From positions 1 to 33,443 of the forward strand of contig JAJQCH010000184.1 of the NCBI GenBank assembly GCA_021202795.1: 33,443 nucleotides of DNA. Direction: 5' to 3'. Under the pieces are notes generated by a model. It did no database searches and was not told where the DNA came from. It worked only from the letters and a program-made list of their open reading frames with translations. This document shows, piece by piece, positions 18,154-27,551 of the stretch (the first letter of the stretch is position 1; each line of letters opens with the position of its first letter). Position numbers and translations under genes: made by a program. The DNA comes from Oscillospiraceae bacterium. GTDB taxonomy: Bacteria; Bacillota; Clostridia; Oscillospirales; Oscillospiraceae.

Positions 18154-19011
18154 TTATTTTACGACCTTCAGATGGCGGGTGCTGACGGGATGCTCCATGA
18201 TTTCCGGGTTTGCCAGCAGTTCCTTCAGCCGGGCGAAGGCCAGGGCAAAGTAGTGACCGGAGCAGATGCGCTCGTCCATGACGACGCCGATGGGCAGGCA
18301 GCGGACAAGCTCGATCTCTCCGCCCTTGCCCCGCTTTGGCACGTCCCGCATATTGCCCATGGCCAGGGCGATGGAGGTGGTGCCGAAGTCGTATACGTGG
18401 TGATAGATGTGGTTTGTGCGGATGCTGGTCAGGTTCGTCATCAAAAGGCTTGCGTGGAAGGGGCTGACGTCCACCAGGGCCTTTGGCAACATTCCATGCT
18501 TATCCATGAATCGAAGCAGCCATCCGGCTACGTCCACCAGGCCGCCCAGCTTGCACAGCATATTCATGATATTATCCAGGCCGTTTGCATCCTCCTCTGC
18601 GGCGGAGGAGTTTTTCTCCACATATTCGTCCACCTTCCGCTGAACGTCGAAGACCGTGTCCTCCGGGTCGAAGTAAAGCTTGCCCATGGTGCCGTTGTTG
18701 GCCCGATCGCCGGGGCGCAGCACCACCAGGGAAACGGCTATGTCGTTGTGCTGAAACACCCGCCGCCGGGCCACGAAGCGGTTCAGGGAGGGGAACTCCG
18801 ATACCATCTGGACATACGCTGCCAGAATCAGCGTCATATTGTTGATGCGTATGCCCTCCCGCCGCTTGGCGTTCAGGTATTTCCGCATGGGTTCTACAGG
18901 AATATCAATCGTGGTCATGTTCATGGAATCATGGCGCTCGGTCAGAAGCTGGGGGATTAGGGTATACATCGGCCCCTCATCTGTTACACGTGTACCGTCA
19001 ACTCTACCCAT
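18154..19011 (-). CDS. 2-oxoacid dehydrogenase acyltransferase catalytic-domain protein (no lipoyl domain)
   Basis: MTTIDIPVEPMRKYLNAKRREGIRINNMTLILAAYVQMVSEFPSLNRF...TSIALAMGNMRDVP; start at MGRVDG preceded by TAAAGGAGG. Confidence 0.75.
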   Translation of the reverse strand: MGRVDGTRVTDEGPMYTLIPQLLTERHDSMNMTTIDIPVEPMRKYLNAKRREGIRINNMTLILAAYVQMVSEFPSLNRFVARRRVFQHNDIAVSLVVLRPGDRANNGTMGKLYFDPEDTVFDVQRKVDEYVEKNSSAAEEDANGLDNIMNMLCKLGGLVDVAGWLLRFMDKHGMLPKALVDVSPFHASLLMTNLTSIRTNHIYHHVYDFGTTSIALAMGNMRDVPKRGKGGEIELVRCLPIGVVMDERICSGHYFALAFARLKELLANPEIMEHPVSTRHLKVVK

Positions 19012-19147
19012 TGTATTTTCCTCCTTTAAGGACACCGGCTGCCGCCGAAAAAACTTAAATATATCTAAGCATATTTTAGCCTTAAATGCAATACCCCAGT
19101 ACATGAAAATGAAAATTTTAGCTATCATGCTATACTGTCCAGAACGA

Positions 19148-19180
19148 AAAAGGGGCCGGTTCCGAAAAACCGCCCCTTTT
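19148..19180 (-). terminator. terminator of secreted esterase gene
   Basis: AAAAGGGGCCGGTT / AACCGCCCCTTTT hairpin. Confidence 0.75.
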
Positions 19181-19204
19181 CTCAACTATATTGTTTTTTC
19201 GTCT

Positions 19205-20203
19205 TTACTCCTTCACCTGCTGGAACAGCCAGTCCCGGACGGCGCTGATCTTGTAAGCGTGGTCGAAGGAATACATATGCTCGCTGCCGGTGGAGGCGGC
19301 GTCCACGCCGTCGGGCAGGACGCTGCCCTCCTCCCAGGCGATGAAGTTTGCCAGATACCCCTCATCGATCAGGGCCTGGACGGACTCCTCGATGACTTCA
19401 GTCTCGTCCTTGGCGTTCAGCCGGGCCTGACCATAGGCCACGCCGTCCTCGTCGAACATGGCGATAACGTTGGCCATGCCCTGGGAGGCCTTTTCGTCGC
19501 CCTCCGCAGCGAAGTAGAAGAAGGGCTGCTCCTCCAGGGCGGCGAGAATCTCCACCGGCCACTGGCCGTCCACATAGAGGCTGGCGGCGAAAAGGTCGGG
19601 ATAGGTGCCGTTGAGATACAGGGCCGTCATGCAGCCCATGGACTGCCCTGTGATGTAAAGACGGTTTTCGTCGATGCTGTAGGTCTCCTGCAGGGCAGTG
19701 AGCAGGTTCAAGGTGGCCGCCACATAGTCCGTCACGTCCTCCTCCCCGTCCAGGATGTTCTCCGGGTACTCCGGGGCCAGAACGAAGCAGGGATGCTTCT
19801 CCTGATCCTCCTCCGTGGCCCATACCAGTGCGCCATAGCCCTGCTCCAGCGCGTCCGTGGTCTCGCCGCCTACCACGCTGGAATCGGGGATGAACAGCAC
19901 CAGGGGATAGGCCTGGGTCTCGTCATAGTCCTCCGGCACGAACAGGTTATAGGAAAAGCTCCTGCCGGTCTCCTCGTCCTGATAGTCGAGCTGCTGGAAT
20001 TTTTCCTCTACCTCCGCCAGCAGGGCGGACAGTTCCTCGTCGCCGCTCTTGTCCACAGAGCCGCCGCCTGTCCGACCGGTATCCCGCCCGGTCAGGGTCA
20101 TCTCCCCGGAAGCGGACGGCCCCTCCGATGCGGCCCAGGCCCCCAGCGCCAGGCCGGAAAGGCACAGGGTCAGCGCCAACGCGGTCGCAATGATTCGTTT
20201 CAT
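19205..20203 (-). CDS. secreted alpha/beta-hydrolase (PHB depolymerase/esterase-like)
   Basis: signal peptide MKRIIATALALTLCLSGLALGAWA; YPLVLFIPDSS, nucleophile elbow ITGQSMGCMTALYL, C-terminal H in GSEHMYSFDHAY. Confidence 0.82.
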   Translation of the reverse strand: MKRIIATALALTLCLSGLALGAWAASEGPSASGEMTLTGRDTGRTGGGSVDKSGDEELSALLAEVEEKFQQLDYQDEETGRSFSYNLFVPEDYDETQAYPLVLFIPDSSVVGGETTDALEQGYGALVWATEEDQEKHPCFVLAPEYPENILDGEEDVTDYVAATLNLLTALQETYSIDENRLYITGQSMGCMTALYLNGTYPDLFAASLYVDGQWPVEILAALEEQPFFYFAAEGDEKASQGMANVIAMFDEDGVAYGQARLNAKDETEVIEESVQALIDEGYLANFIAWEEGSVLPDGVDAASTGSEHMYSFDHAYKISAVRDWLFQQVKE

Positions 20204-20324
20204 ATGATAGCCTCCTAAGTTCATTACTTTTTTAACAGGATAGGGTCAGTATACCACAAACCGAAAAAAGATGCTAAGGGAAAAATGAGAATCATAGAAA
20301 AAAGTATTATGCCCAGTATTAAAA

Positions 20325-20441
20325 TGTCCGATTATGCCAAGCGAGAAATACCACCCGTCAACCCCAAATTAAGGTTGTCCGATGATGCAGGGTCAATAAT
20401 ATTGCCCGCCAATCTACAATTTAAGGTTGTCCGACAATGCA
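20325..20441 (+). repeat. three degenerate tandem units (~51-52 bp) leading into repeat copy B
   Basis: TGTCCGA at 20325, 20376, 20428; shared TTAAGGTTGTCCGAnnATGCAGGG. Confidence 0.65.
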
Positions 20442-20539
20442 GGGCGAGGGATTTTTTCGTCAGGTCGTGATGTGACGACGCGGGCGTACATAGGTACGTC
20501 AAGGAGGCACAGCGCGACCTGGCGGAAAAAGACCCGCCC
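20427..20539 (+). repeat. imperfect-palindrome intergenic repeat, copy B (core 20442-20539)
   Basis: GGGCGAGGGATTTTTTCGTCAGGTCG ... CGACCTGGCGGAAAAAGACCCGCCC; matches copy A on the other strand. Confidence 0.8.
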
Positions 20540-20549
20540 CGTCCGAAAG

Positions 20550-20587
20550 AAGGCCCCTGCCAAAACGGGCGTTTTGGCAGGGGCCTT
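20550..20587 (-). terminator. terminator of sulfotransferase-cysD-cysNC operon
   Basis: 17-bp perfect stem AAGGCCCCTGCCAAAAC / GTTTTGGCAGGGGCCTT, 4-nt loop. Confidence 0.85.
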
Positions 20588-20599
20588 CGGTATGCGCCA

Positions 20600-22471
20600 T
20601 TATATCGTCTTATCTTCTAGGCGGGCTAGTATGGCGGCGGTCAGGGCCTCCACACATTCTTCCTCGTTCCACTTCTCCGTGTCCAGCACCAGGTCGGGGT
20701 TTGTGGGCGGCTCATAGGGAGAGGACAGCCCGGTGAAGTTGGGAATGTGGCCCTCCAGGGCCTTTTTATAAAGCTTCTTGGGGTCGCGGGATTTGCACGT
20801 CTCCACGCTGGCCTTCACATAGACCTCCAAAAAGTCCTTGCCCACGATTTTGCGGGCCTGCTCCCGGCTGGCGGCGAAGGGGCTTATGAGCGTCACCAGC
20901 GTCACCATGCCCGCGTCACGGAACAGGTTTGCGATCTCGCCCACCCGGCGGATATTCTCCGTCCTGTCTGCGTCGGAAAAGCCCAGGTCGGCGCACAGGC
21001 CCCGGCGTACCTTGTCCCCGTCCAGGATATAAGCCAGCACGTCCGCGTCCAGCAGGCGGCGTTCCACCTCCTGGGCGATGGTGGTCTTGCCCGCGCCGGA
21101 AAGGCCGGTCATCCACACCACCAGGCCCTTCATGCCGGACATACGGCGGCGCTCCTCCCCGGTGACGCCGCCGGAGGACCAGCGGATGTTCCGGGTGTTG
21201 TAGTCGTATTCCTCCAGGGCCTGGGTGATGATGCCACCGCCGGCGATCTCATACCCGTCCACGATGACGAAGCGGCTGGTGGCCTCCACCGTCCCGGCCA
21301 GGTCGAAGGCCACAGGCCGTTCCAGGGTGATGACGCACTCGCACACCTCGTTTTTCTCGCAGTATTGCCGCTGTCCGGCGGACAGGGTGGAGGCGTTCAC
21401 AATGCGCTCGATGCTCTCCAGGGCCATCTCCACCTTGGCGGTGCCGCATTTGAAGTAGTACCGCCGGTTGCGGTCGAAGGGCTGCTTGCCCAGCCAGAAG
21501 ACGTTTGCCTTCAGCCGCACCCCCACCTGGGGGGCGGGTTCGTCCCGGCGGCAGGCGATCTCGCCCCGGTGGACGAATATCTGCTCGTTCATGGTGAAGC
21601 CCGCGGCCATGCCCGCCTCGAAGGCCGTCGGCGTGGCGGCGTTGAATACCTCCAGGCTCTTGACGCTGGTCTTTTTGCCGGAGGGATAGAACACGATCTC
21701 GTCCCCGGCCCGGACGGAGCCGGATTCCACGGTTCCCACCACGATGCGGCGGCTGTCGTTGTTGGCGGTGAATTTATATACCCCCTGCACCGGCATACGG
21801 AAGCTGGCCCACTCCGGCGCGGGGACGGAGGCGAAATCGTCCATCTGCTGGAGCATGGTGGGGCCTGTATACCAGCTCATCCGCTGGGAACGGTTCGCGA
21901 TGTTGTCCCCCTCCATGCCGGAGACGGGGATGAAGGACAGGGGGTGTATGTCTACTTTTTCCAGGAAGGTGGACATCTCGGCCTTGATGTCCTCAAAAAT
22001 CCGCTGGTCGTAGCCCACCAGATCCATCTTATTCACCAGCACGGCGATCTGGCGGATGCCCAGCATGGAGAGAAAGTAGCCGTGGCGGCGGGTGTTCTCT
22101 TCCACGCCGCGGGCCGCGTCTATGACCATCAGAGCGGCCTCTGCGCGGGAGGCGCCTGTCACCATGTTCTTTAAAAATTCGATGTGGCCCGGCGCGTCGA
22201 TGATGATGTACTGGCGTTTGTCCGTGTGGAAGAAGCAGCGGGCGGTGTCGATGGTGATGCCCTGGGCCTGCTCGTTTTTCAGCGCATCCAGCAAAAAGGC
22301 GTATTCAAAGGGCTTGGAGTTGCGGCGGCAGTTTTCCCGCACCGCCTCCAGCTTTCCGTCCGGCAGGCCGTGGGCGTCTGCCAGCAGACGGCCCACCACC
22401 GTGGATTTTCCGTGATCCACATGGCCCACGGTAACAATATTCAGGATTTCCTCGTTGTCCAAAGCAGTCAC
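20600..22471 (-). CDS. cysNC: bifunctional sulfate adenylyltransferase subunit 1 / adenylylsulfate kinase
   Basis: [33 protein letters not shown]-terminal [21 protein letters not shown]...[21 protein letters not shown]. Confidence 0.97.
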   Translation of the reverse strand: MTALDNEEILNIVTVGHVDHGKSTVVGRLLADAHGLPDGKLEAVRENCRRNSKPFEYAFLLDALKNEQAQGITIDTARCFFHTDKRQYIIIDAPGHIEFLKNMVTGASRAEAALMVIDAARGVEENTRRHGYFLSMLGIRQIAVLVNKMDLVGYDQRIFEDIKAEMSTFLEKVDIHPLSFIPVSGMEGDNIANRSQRMSWYTGPTMLQQMDDFASVPAPEWASFRMPVQGVYKFTANNDSRRIVVGTVESGSVRAGDEIVFYPSGKKTSVKSLEVFNAATPTAFEAGMAAGFTMNEQIFVHRGEIACRRDEPAPQVGVRLKANVFWLGKQPFDRNRRYYFKCGTAKVEMALESIERIVNASTLSAGQRQYCEKNEVCECVITLERPVAFDLAGTVEATSRFVIVDGYEIAGGGIITQALEEYDYNTRNIRWSSGGVTGEERRRMSGMKGLVVWMTGLSGAGKTTIAQEVERRLLDADVLAYILDGDKVRRGLCADLGFSDADRTENIRRVGEIANLFRDAGMVTLVTLISPFAASREQARKIVGKDFLEVYVKASVETCKSRDPKKLYKKALEGHIPNFTGLSSPYEPPTNPDLVLDTEKWNEEECVEALTAAILARLEDKTI

Positions 22472-22478
22472 CTCCGTC

Positions 22479-23357
22479 TCACATATAGCCGTTGCGGCGA
22501 AGGGTCTCTAAGCCGCCGTCCTCGGCGTCCTGGGCGCGGCCTGACCGCTCCGCGATGGAGGACAGGGCGCCGGTGCGAAGCTCCTCGATGATCTCATGTA
22601 CGTTGTGGGATTCCGATTTGATGGGCTTTGTGCAGGGCGCGCAACCCAGGCTGCGGTAGCGGGTGCCGTCTCCCTGGTTATAGTAAAGGCTCACGGTGGG
22701 GATGTTCTCCCGCTCGATGTACTCCCACACGTTCAGCTCCGTCCAGTCCAGCAGGGGATGGATGCGCACATGGGTGCCGGGGGCAAAGTCGGTTTTGAAC
22801 TGATTCCAGAACTCCGGGGGCTGGTCGTCCAGATCCCAGTCGTTTTTCTGGTCGCGGGGGGAGAAATACCGCTCCTTGGAACGGCTGCCCTCCTCGTCCG
22901 CCCGCGCCCCCACGATGACGCCGGTGTAGCGGTCGGTGTTGGTGTCCCGCTCGTACTCCCCGGTTTGAAGATTCAGCCGGTAGCGGGGCCAGGAGCCGTC
23001 CAGGGTGTGGGCCAGGGCCTCCGTCTTCAAAAGGCGGCAGCACTCCACATGGGATACGTTCCCGTCAGGGAAGGTGGTTTTGCTGTCCAGGGCTTCCTTG
23101 TTTTCGCCGTAGATCATATAAAGGCCCATTTCCTTGGCAAGCCTGTCCCTGTATTCGATCATTTCCGGGATTTTGTAGTGGGTGTCTATATGCACCAGGG
23201 GAAAGGGTACATGGCCATAAAACGCCTTCCGTGCCAGCCACAGCAGCACGGTGGAGTCCTTCCCGATGGACCAGAGCATACACATATTGTCAAAGGCGGC
23301 GTAGGCCTCCCGCAGGATGTGGACGCTTTTTGCCTCCAGCTTGTCCAGATGATCCAT
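22479..23357 (-). CDS. cysD: sulfate adenylyltransferase subunit 2
   Basis: [57 protein letters not shown]. Confidence 0.97.
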   Translation of the reverse strand: MDHLDKLEAKSVHILREAYAAFDNMCMLWSIGKDSTVLLWLARKAFYGHVPFPLVHIDTHYKIPEMIEYRDRLAKEMGLYMIYGENKEALDSKTTFPDGNVSHVECCRLLKTEALAHTLDGSWPRYRLNLQTGEYERDTNTDRYTGVIVGARADEEGSRSKERYFSPRDQKNDWDLDDQPPEFWNQFKTDFAPGTHVRIHPLLDWTELNVWEYIERENIPTVSLYYNQGDGTRYRSLGCAPCTKPIKSESHNVHEIIEELRTGALSSIAERSGRAQDAEDGGLETLRRNGYM

Positions 23358-23359
23358 AA

Positions 23360-24526
23360 TTACAATCCCTCCACGGCCTTCATGGGTTCGCCCTGTACCA
23401 TTTCATAGCCGTAATGCTCAAAGTAAAAGCCCAGGTTCTGGTTGACCTTCTCCCGCAGCCGGGGGCGAATGGCGTGACGGTCGGTCTGATAGGATTTCTG
23501 CCCGGCGATGAAGGAACGCAGACGGGGCAGGGCGTCCTCAAAGCCGCCCAGCTCCAGCTCCTGGTAGATGTACCGCAGATACCGCTCCGGGTCGGTGACG
23601 AAGTCCTCATACTTCACGCTGACGAAGTGGTGGGGCTTGAAGGTGGGTTCCTCGGCAATCAGCTTTTTATACATGGGAACGGCCATGCGGTGGATGACCA
23701 TATCCTCCAGCAGATCGTCCACATCCACGTCCGGGAGCTTTGTCAGCATGACAAGGTTTATCTGGCTTTTTATCATGTTTACCGTGCTGTCCACCACGGC
23801 GTAGGGGTCGCGGTAGATGTTCACAAATTTGGCGTCCGGGTAAAGCTCCCGGAGCATATCCGTCCGGGCGGTGTTGTCCGGGCTTTTCAGCACCAGGCGT
23901 TTGCCGCCGCCGGTCATGGTCTTCTTTTTCAGAATGTGCTGATAGGCCCGGCGATAGCGCCGCTGCTGCCGGGGCGGAAGCTGGTCGACAAATACATAGG
24001 GGACGTATTTTTCCCACACCAGGGGGAAGGCCAGCAGGTGATCCAGAATAAAGGGGGTGAAATTCCCCAGGGCAAAGGTCTCCTCCATGGGCAGATCCAT
24101 GGTGTACTGGACGTTATCCATGGGCCGGGCGTTCTTGATGCCGCTTTTTACGCCGCCCCGCAAAAGCCAGCCCAGCAGCACATAGTTGGAGAACATGGCT
24201 GTGTTCATGGGGCTGAACCAGTCGAACTGGGGATCCCGGCTCATCAGGTTTTGAAGATAAGTGGTGCCGCTGCGCCAGTGGCCCAGGATGAACACTGGAT
24301 CCTTTATGATTTTTGCGCGGTGCAGGGGAATGGCGCACACCAGCCCCTCCAAAATGGCGAAGGGGAACAGGATAATGCTGATGACGGTGATGAACAGCGC
24401 CTGCGGGATCTTGCTGGGCTGGATGCGGAACCGGCACCGCCACAGCAGACGGAGCCAGTTGTCCAGCCGGACGCCCAGCAGATAGTGAGATAGATTGAAA
24501 ATCTTGGTTCGTTTCTTGTTACTCAT
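23360..24526 (-). CDS. PAPS-dependent sulfotransferase family protein, putatively membrane-associated
   Basis: 5'-PSB-like [17 protein letters not shown]; 3'-PB-like [39 protein letters not shown]-terminal hydrophobic segment [24 protein letters not shown]. Confidence 0.9.
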   Translation of the reverse strand: MSNKKRTKIFNLSHYLLGVRLDNWLRLLWRCRFRIQPSKIPQALFITVISIILFPFAILEGLVCAIPLHRAKIIKDPVFILGHWRSGTTYLQNLMSRDPQFDWFSPMNTAMFSNYVLLGWLLRGGVKSGIKNARPMDNVQYTMDLPMEETFALGNFTPFILDHLLAFPLVWEKYVPYVFVDQLPPRQQRRYRRAYQHILKKKTMTGGGKRLVLKSPDNTARTDMLRELYPDAKFVNIYRDPYAVVDSTVNMIKSQINLVMLTKLPDVDVDDLLEDMVIHRMAVPMYKKLIAEEPTFKPHHFVSVKYEDFVTDPERYLRYIYQELELGGFEDALPRLRSFIAGQKSYQTDRHAIRPRLREKVNQNLGFYFEHYGYEMVQGEPMKAVEGL

Positions 24527-24721
24527 GGAAGCTCCGGCGCAGGAACAGCCCGCGCATTTTTTATTTAGCCGTAATAGGCGTATAATATGTTACAAATATG
24601 GTATACTGGAAACCTAAACTCAACCTAAACCCCATCGGATGAAAAACATTCTCATTTGCTCTTTGGATATATACCATGGAATGAAGGGGTTTGTCAATTC
24701 CCGGTATATGGCGGTACGACG

Positions 24722-25507
24722 CTATATGGCCAAGCCGCACTTGGTCAGAACCCAGCAGATTAAAATGGGCAAAAACAGGGCGGGGAGATAGTCCACCGTT
24801 TTCAGCTTTCGGATGCCCAGCAGATTCATGGCGATGGCCATCAGGATAAGCGCACCCACACAGTCGATGACGGGTAGCGCCCCGATGGATTCCAGAAAGG
24901 GCTGGATGGCGGCGGCCAGTGTTACCAGCGTCCCCTCGACCAGCAGGATAAATCCGACGGACAGCAGCACCGACACGCCATAGGTGGCGGCCAGACAGGT
25001 GGAGGAGACAAAGTCCATCATGGATTTTATCAGAAGCGTGGTGTGGCAGTCGATCTGAAGGGAGCCGGCAGGATTCGCCGCGCTCTCAAAGGAACCCAGG
25101 ACGGTCATGGAGCCGATGCAAAACAGCATACAGGCGGTGACAAGCCCCTCCGCCGGGCTGTTTTGTCCGTCTCCGCCGCCGAAGCGGGCCACCACCCGGT
25201 CGCCCAGCCGATTCAGCCGGTCGTCCAGGCGCAGCAGCCAGCCGACGAGATACCCACCCACCAGGGAGGCCACGGTGATCAGAGCCTGAACGCCGCTCTC
25301 TATGCCGACCAGCCCGGAGGCCCCGGCGAAGATGGTGCAAAGGCCCAGACAGACCATCATGGAGTCCGTCAGCTTCTCCCGCTCCGGCAGACCCGCTGGA
25401 GCCGGCTTCGGCTTCGCGCCCCGGCGGCGTAGGAAAAGCCCGATGCTCCCGCCCAGCAGGACGGTCGCGACGTTCAAAAAACGCCAAAATATTTCCACAC
25501 GGCTCAA
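24722..25507 (-). CDS. DUF554 family membrane protein
   Basis: GTVATVLLGGSIGLFLRR-like N-terminus (NVATVLLGGSIGLFLRRR), LGLCTIFAGASGLVGIESG, C-terminal TM helices. Confidence 0.85.
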   Translation of the reverse strand: MSRVEIFWRFLNVATVLLGGSIGLFLRRRGAKPKPAPAGLPEREKLTDSMMVCLGLCTIFAGASGLVGIESGVQALITVASLVGGYLVGWLLRLDDRLNRLGDRVVARFGGGDGQNSPAEGLVTACMLFCIGSMTVLGSFESAANPAGSLQIDCHTTLLIKSMMDFVSSTCLAATYGVSVLLSVGFILLVEGTLVTLAAAIQPFLESIGALPVIDCVGALILMAIAMNLLGIRKLKTVDYLPALFLPILICWVLTKCGLAI

Positions 25508-25700
25508 ACCACTCCCAGCAAAGGCGCGGCGGGCCGGGACAGCAGATGTCTGTTCATACTCTCTCCCAGGTGACGATAGTTTTATGGTTTAGGATACTTG
25601 CGATTACAGCACAATCTCTTATATTATAGCACACAATTTGACCTTTGCACACCGATTTTTGCCCATAATCAGATTTTGCGAAAATTTTTCCCGAAAATGT

Positions 25701-25729
25701 TTGACAGGGGCGAAATGGTGTGTTATAGT
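25701..25729 (+). promoter_or_regulatory. promoter of leu-ilv operon
   Basis: TTGACA (25701-25706), 17-nt spacer, TATAGT (25724-25729). Confidence 0.85.
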
Positions 25730-25766
25730 AACAAAAGTTATTACTTAATGAGCTGACAGAGGTTTC

Positions 25767-25883
25767 ATGTTTATGAGTACCGTTTCCGTCCTCAACAGCA
25801 TCCTGCTTATTGGCGTTATTATTGTACGACTGTGGGTCTTCAATAATAGCGCGAAAAGTCATGCTGTAAAAGCCGGATGCTGA
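25767..25883 (+). CDS. branched-chain amino acid operon leader peptide (38 aa)
   Basis: not in ORF track; AGAGG upstream of ATG; MFMSTVSVLNSILLIGVIIVRLWVFNNSAKSHAVKAGC, residues 6-24 contain 13 V/I/L. Confidence 0.85.
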   Translation: MFMSTVSVLNSILLIGVIIVRLWVFNNSAKSHAVKAGC

Positions 25884-25919
25884 AATCGCTGGACGCCCAG
25901 CCAATAACCCGCAGCTAAC

Positions 25920-25960
25920 GCCGTATGGACTGACTTTTCAGACCATACGGCTTTTGTTTT
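25920..25960 (+). terminator. attenuator terminator upstream of leuA
   Basis: GCCGTATGG-A-CTGA-CTTT-TCAG-A-CCATACGGC followed by TTTTGTTTT. Confidence 0.9.
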
Positions 25961-26011
25961 GCGAATTAAAGCGCGGAAAATTTCTTGCATTTAGAAAGGA
26001 AGGCAAGACTC

Positions 26012-27547
26012 ATGGATAAGATCGTAATTTTCGACACCACCCTCCGGGACGGGGAGCAATCCCCCGGCTGCTCCATGAACCTGAAGGAGAAGATCGAGGT
26101 AGCCAAATGCCTGGAAAAGCTCCATGTGGACGTGATCGAGGCGGGCTTCGCCATCTCCTCGCCGGGAGACTTTGAGAGCGTCAGCACCATCGCCTCCACG
26201 GTGAAGGACTGCACCGTGGCGTCCCTGGCCAGGGCCAGCGTCCTGGACATCGACACCGCCTGGGACGCGGTGAAGCACGCCGCCGACCCCCGCATCCACC
26301 TGTTCCTGGCCACCTCCCCTCTGCACATGGAATACAAGCTGAAAATGACGGAGCAGGAGGTGCTGGAATCCGCCGCCGCCATGACCGCCCACGCGAAAAA
26401 ATACTGCGACAACATCGAGTTTTCCGCTGAGGACGCTACCAGAAGCGACTGGGATTTCCTCGTAAAGGTAGTGGACGCGGTCATCCGGGCCGGAGCCACC
26501 ACGGTGAACATCCCGGACACGGTGGGCTATACCTCTCCGGCGGAGATGACCGCGCTCATCCAGTACCTGCGGGAGAAGGTTCCCGACAGCGACAAGGCCA
26601 TCTTCTCCGTCCACTGCCACAACGACCTGGGCCTTGCTACAGCAAACTCCCTGGCCGGCGTTCAGGGCGGCGCACGGCAGATCGAGTGTACCGTGAACGG
26701 CCTTGGCGAGCGCAGCGGCAACACCGCCCTGGAGGAGGTCGTTATGGCCATGCGCACCCGGCCCACGGTCTACCCCTATGAGACGGGCATCGACACCACC
26801 CAGATCGCCCGCGCCAGCCGGACGGTGTATAGCATCATCGGCCAGAGCGCGCCCCTGAATAAGCCCATCGTGGGCCGGAACGCCTTCGCCCATGAGGCGG
26901 GCATCCACCAGCACGGCGTCCTGGCGAACAAGCAGACCTATGAGATCATGACCCCGGAGTCCATCGGCGTGCAGACAAACAGCATCGTCCTCGGCAAGCA
27001 CTCCGGCAAGCACGCCGTGGACGAGCGGCTTCGGGCGCTGGGCTATACCCTCTCCAAGGAGGAGCTGGCCGCCTGCTTTGAGGAGTTTAAGATCCTCTGC
27101 GACAAGAAAAAGACCGTCACGGACGCGGACTTGGAGGCCCTGGCGGAGCATCGGGCCGTCACGGAGGACACAGAGACCGAGAAGGGCTACAAGCTGGACT
27201 GGTTCTCCGTTCACACCAGCAACTTCACCACCGCCACCTGCACCGTCAGCCTGGAGAAGGACGGGGAGAAGCGGGAGGACGTGTGCCTGGGCGACGGGCC
27301 TATCGACGCGGCCTTCAAGGCGGTGGACAAAATCGTCCAGCCGGCGGAGCATACCTTTGATATTTATAACATCCATTCCGTGTCCCAGGGCAAGGACACC
27401 CTGGGCGACGTCACCGTGAAGCTGATGAGCGGCGGCAGAACCTATACCGGCAAGGGCCTCTCCACGGATATTATCCAGGCCAGTATTACCGCTTATATTA
27501 ACGCCGTGAACAAGCTTTGCGCCGCCACGGAAAAGAAGGAGGCTTAA
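26012..27547 (+). CDS. leuA: 2-isopropylmalate synthase
   Basis: [55 protein letters not shown]. Confidence 0.97.
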   Translation: MDKIVIFDTTLRDGEQSPGCSMNLKEKIEVAKCLEKLHVDVIEAGFAISSPGDFESVSTIASTVKDCTVASLARASVLDIDTAWDAVKHAADPRIHLFLATSPLHMEYKLKMTEQEVLESAAAMTAHAKKYCDNIEFSAEDATRSDWDFLVKVVDAVIRAGATTVNIPDTVGYTSPAEMTALIQYLREKVPDSDKAIFSVHCHNDLGLATANSLAGVQGGARQIECTVNGLGERSGNTALEEVVMAMRTRPTVYPYETGIDTTQIARASRTVYSIIGQSAPLNKPIVGRNAFAHEAGIHQHGVLANKQTYEIMTPESIGVQTNSIVLGKHSGKHAVDERLRALGYTLSKEELAACFEEFKILCDKKKTVTDADLEALAEHRAVTEDTETEKGYKLDWFSVHTSNFTTATCTVSLEKDGEKREDVCLGDGPIDAAFKAVDKIVQPAEHTFDIYNIHSVSQGKDTLGDVTVKLMSGGRTYTGKGLSTDIIQASITAYINAVNKLCAATEKKEA

Positions 27548-27551
27548 ACCC

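Noticed and set aside
20321-20441. CRISPR array
   Set aside because: Only three degenerate units, no near-identical direct repeats separated by unique spacers and no cas genes
20747-22174. 475-aa plus ORF over cysNC
   Set aside because: Antisense shadow of cysNC, no domain recognised
25554-25904. 116-aa minus ORF upstream of leuA
   Set aside because: Antisense to the promoter and leader-peptide region; no domain, and the plus-strand attenuator explains the structure
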